From Micromonospora yangpuensis (lineage in GTDB: Bacteria; Actinomycetota; Actinomycetes; Mycobacteriales; Micromonosporaceae): a stretch of DNA of 64,000 nucleotides. The DNA lies in NCBI RefSeq assembly GCF_900091615.1, contig NZ_FMIA01000002.1, positions 2,790,001 to 2,854,000 on the forward strand. Direction: 5' to 3'. Positions 62,974 to 64,000 of the stretch are shown piece after piece (position 1 is the stretch's first letter; the number at the start of each line of letters is the position of its first letter). The position numbers were made by a program, and so were the translations under genes. The notes beneath the pieces are model-generated. The model worked only from the letters and a program-made list of their open reading frames with translations. It was not told the DNA's origin and searched no databases.

Positions 62974-64000
62974 ATGGCTGCTGGCGATGCCGTACAGGTG
63001 CGGCCGACGCGGGGGTTGCTGCGGCCGTTGGTGTTCGGGGTGACGCTGGTCGGGGTCCTGGCGTTGCTGTTCGGGTTGCCATGGTGGACGTTGACGGTGG
63101 CGGCGCGGTGGCCGGCGCCGGTGGTGGCTGCCGGTACGGGCGTGTTCGTCGTCGCGTTGGTCGCGTTTCCCGTTCTGATGTTTCTCGGGCATGGCCGGCG
63201 GCGGTTGGACGCGGCGGCCCGTGCGGGGGACACGCTGCTTGGGCTGGTGTGGATCCTGTTCGTCTGGGCGTTGGTCGGTAATGTGGCCCGGCTTCCGCTG
63301 GCCGCGGTGGGGGTCGCCGAGCCGGTGCGGTCGCGGTACGTGGCTGCCGGCGCGGTGGTCGTCTCGGTCGTCCTGGCTGTCTGGGGTTACGCCGAGGCGA
63401 TGCGGGTGCCCCGGGTTCGGCGGGTAGACGTCACCATCGGCCGGTTGGGAGCCGGTCTCGACGGGGTTCGGGTGGTGTTGCTGACCGATACCCACTACGG
63501 CCCGATCGACCGGGCCCGCTGGTCCGCCCGCACGATCGAGGTGGTCAACGGCTTGGCTGCCGACATCGTCTGCCACACCGGCGACATCGCTGACGGTACG
63601 GTCGACCAGCGCCGGGCGCAGGCAGCGCCGCTGGGTGTCGTCCGGGCCGGGCTGGCCCGGGTGTACGTGACGGGCAACCACGAGTACTACGGCCAGGCGC
63701 AGGGCTGGGTGGACCACATGCGGACCCTCGGCTGGGAGCCCCTGCACAACCGGCACCTGGTGGTCGAGCGGGACGGTGCCCGGCTCGTCGTCGCCGGGGT
63801 GGACGACGTGACCGCCGCCTCGTCCGGCGTCGCCGGTCACCGCGCCGACCACGCCGCGGCGCTCGCCGGCACCGATCCGCGGCTGCCCGTGCTGCTGCTG
63901 GCGCACCAGCCGAAGCAGATCGACGACGCGGTCGCGGCCGGTGTGGATTTACAGCTGTCCGGGCACACCCACGGCGGCCAGATGTGGCCATTCCACTACC
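62974..64000 (+). CDS. Membrane metallophosphoesterase (YkuE/YaeI-like), cut by window end
   Basis: Open from ATG 62974 (GGGAGG ribosome site) to the window end, 342 residues so far. Four N-terminal hydrophobic segments (residues 14-140) are followed by a calcineurin-type phosphoesterase domain: LLTDTHYGP near residue 170, HTGDIADG near residue 200, TGNHEYY near residue 232, HQPK and GHTHGGQMW near residue 330. The order D-H/GD/GNH/GHxH gives the two-metal centre. Related enzymes act on UDP-diacylglucosamine-like or other phosphoester substrates at the membrane. Confidence 0.9.
   Translation, partial: MAAGDAVQVRPTRGLLRPLVFGVTLVGVLALLFGLPWWTLTVAARWPAPVVAAGTGVFVVALVAFPVLMFLGHGRRRLDAAARAGDTLLGLVWILFVWALVGNVARLPLAAVGVAEPVRSRYVAAGAVVVSVVLAVWGYAEAMRVPRVRRVDVTIGRLGAGLDGVRVVLLTDTHYGPIDRARWSARTIEVVNGLAADIVCHTGDIADGTVDQRRAQAAPLGVVRAGLARVYVTGNHEYYGQAQGWVDHMRTLGWEPLHNRHLVVERDGARLVVAGVDDVTAASSGVAGHRADHAAALAGTDPRLPVLLLAHQPKQIDDAVAAGVDLQLSGHTHGGQMWPFHY

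Noticed and set aside
1..64000. tRNA, rRNA, tmRNA, replication origin or prophage structural genes
   Set aside because: No cloverleaf with GTTCRA/CCA-type features, rRNA core sequence, DnaA-box cluster or phage structural genes were seen when reading both strands by eye; a short RNA could still be missed without a covariance search.

Overview
The window is high-GC (roughly 70-73%) actinobacterial chromosome. The left edge carries the order scpA-scpB-rluB-cmk-der, which is typical of actinobacteria. Coenzyme F420 genes, many GTG starts, and the style of the sugar-hydrolase and regulator genes point to Micromonosporaceae, probably a Micromonospora-like soil or plant-associated organism. That placement is inference from gene content only; there is no rRNA or tRNA here.

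Layout. (1) 1-4543: housekeeping block for chromosome segregation, ribosome maturation and CMP kinase, closed by a terminator. (2) 4633-12295: accessory metabolism: an SGNH hydrolase, a MerR regulator, and a GntR-controlled divergent cluster (DJ-1/PfpI protein and alpha/beta hydrolase on one side, aldehyde dehydrogenase and iron-type alcohol dehydrogenase on the other), then a kinase relic and a NUDIX hydrolase. (3) 12652-21652: a LacI-controlled sugar operon with GH42 beta-galactosidase, an ABC sugar importer without its ATPase, and a GH31 alpha-xylosidase-like enzyme, well suited to galactosylated xyloglucan fragments. (4) 21653-36840: a mixed region with a duplicated membrane-protein gene, a large LuxR-type ATPase regulator, a trypsin-like protease, an old-yellow-enzyme reductase, a 1457-residue secreted protein joining a CdtB-like nuclease to a GH9 cellulase, a broken PAP2/kinase gene, an XRE regulator, a glyoxalase-fold protein, a multicopper oxidase and a quinone oxidoreductase operon. 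(5) 36841-47380: a genomic island with a type IV McrBC restriction system, a DUF4291 fragment, a P-loop kinase between direct repeats, a CYTH protein, an intact IS5-family element and fragments of IS4, IS21 and serine-recombinase genes. (6) 47388-62383: a coherent catabolic locus with an importer (two permeases, ATPase, NMT1/THI5-like binding lipoprotein), an IclR regulator, aldehyde dehydrogenase, two nitrilase-superfamily enzymes, a DUF1185 protein, a class III aminotransferase, a dihydropyrimidinase/hydantoinase, a Mer-like LLM oxidoreductase, an NADPH:F420 reductase, CofC/FbiD and an EamA exporter. (7) 62541-64000: a small secreted protein and a membrane metallophosphoesterase cut by the window end.

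How the parts work together. Region 6 encodes every step of reductive pyrimidine (or hydantoin) breakdown after ring reduction: ring opening, ureido cleavage, transamination and semialdehyde oxidation. It has no classical dihydropyrimidine dehydrogenase. Its place in the operon is taken by an F420-type LLM oxidoreductase, an F420 reductase and an F420 biosynthesis enzyme. The simplest reading is an F420-dependent pyrimidine-type catabolic pathway, which I consider the most interesting system here. Two promoters in this locus carry the same TGAAC-N5-GTTCA palindrome, probably the operator of the IclR regulator. The second standout is the CdtB-like nuclease/FG-GAP/CBM/GH9 fusion at 27118-31491, which keeps both active sites.
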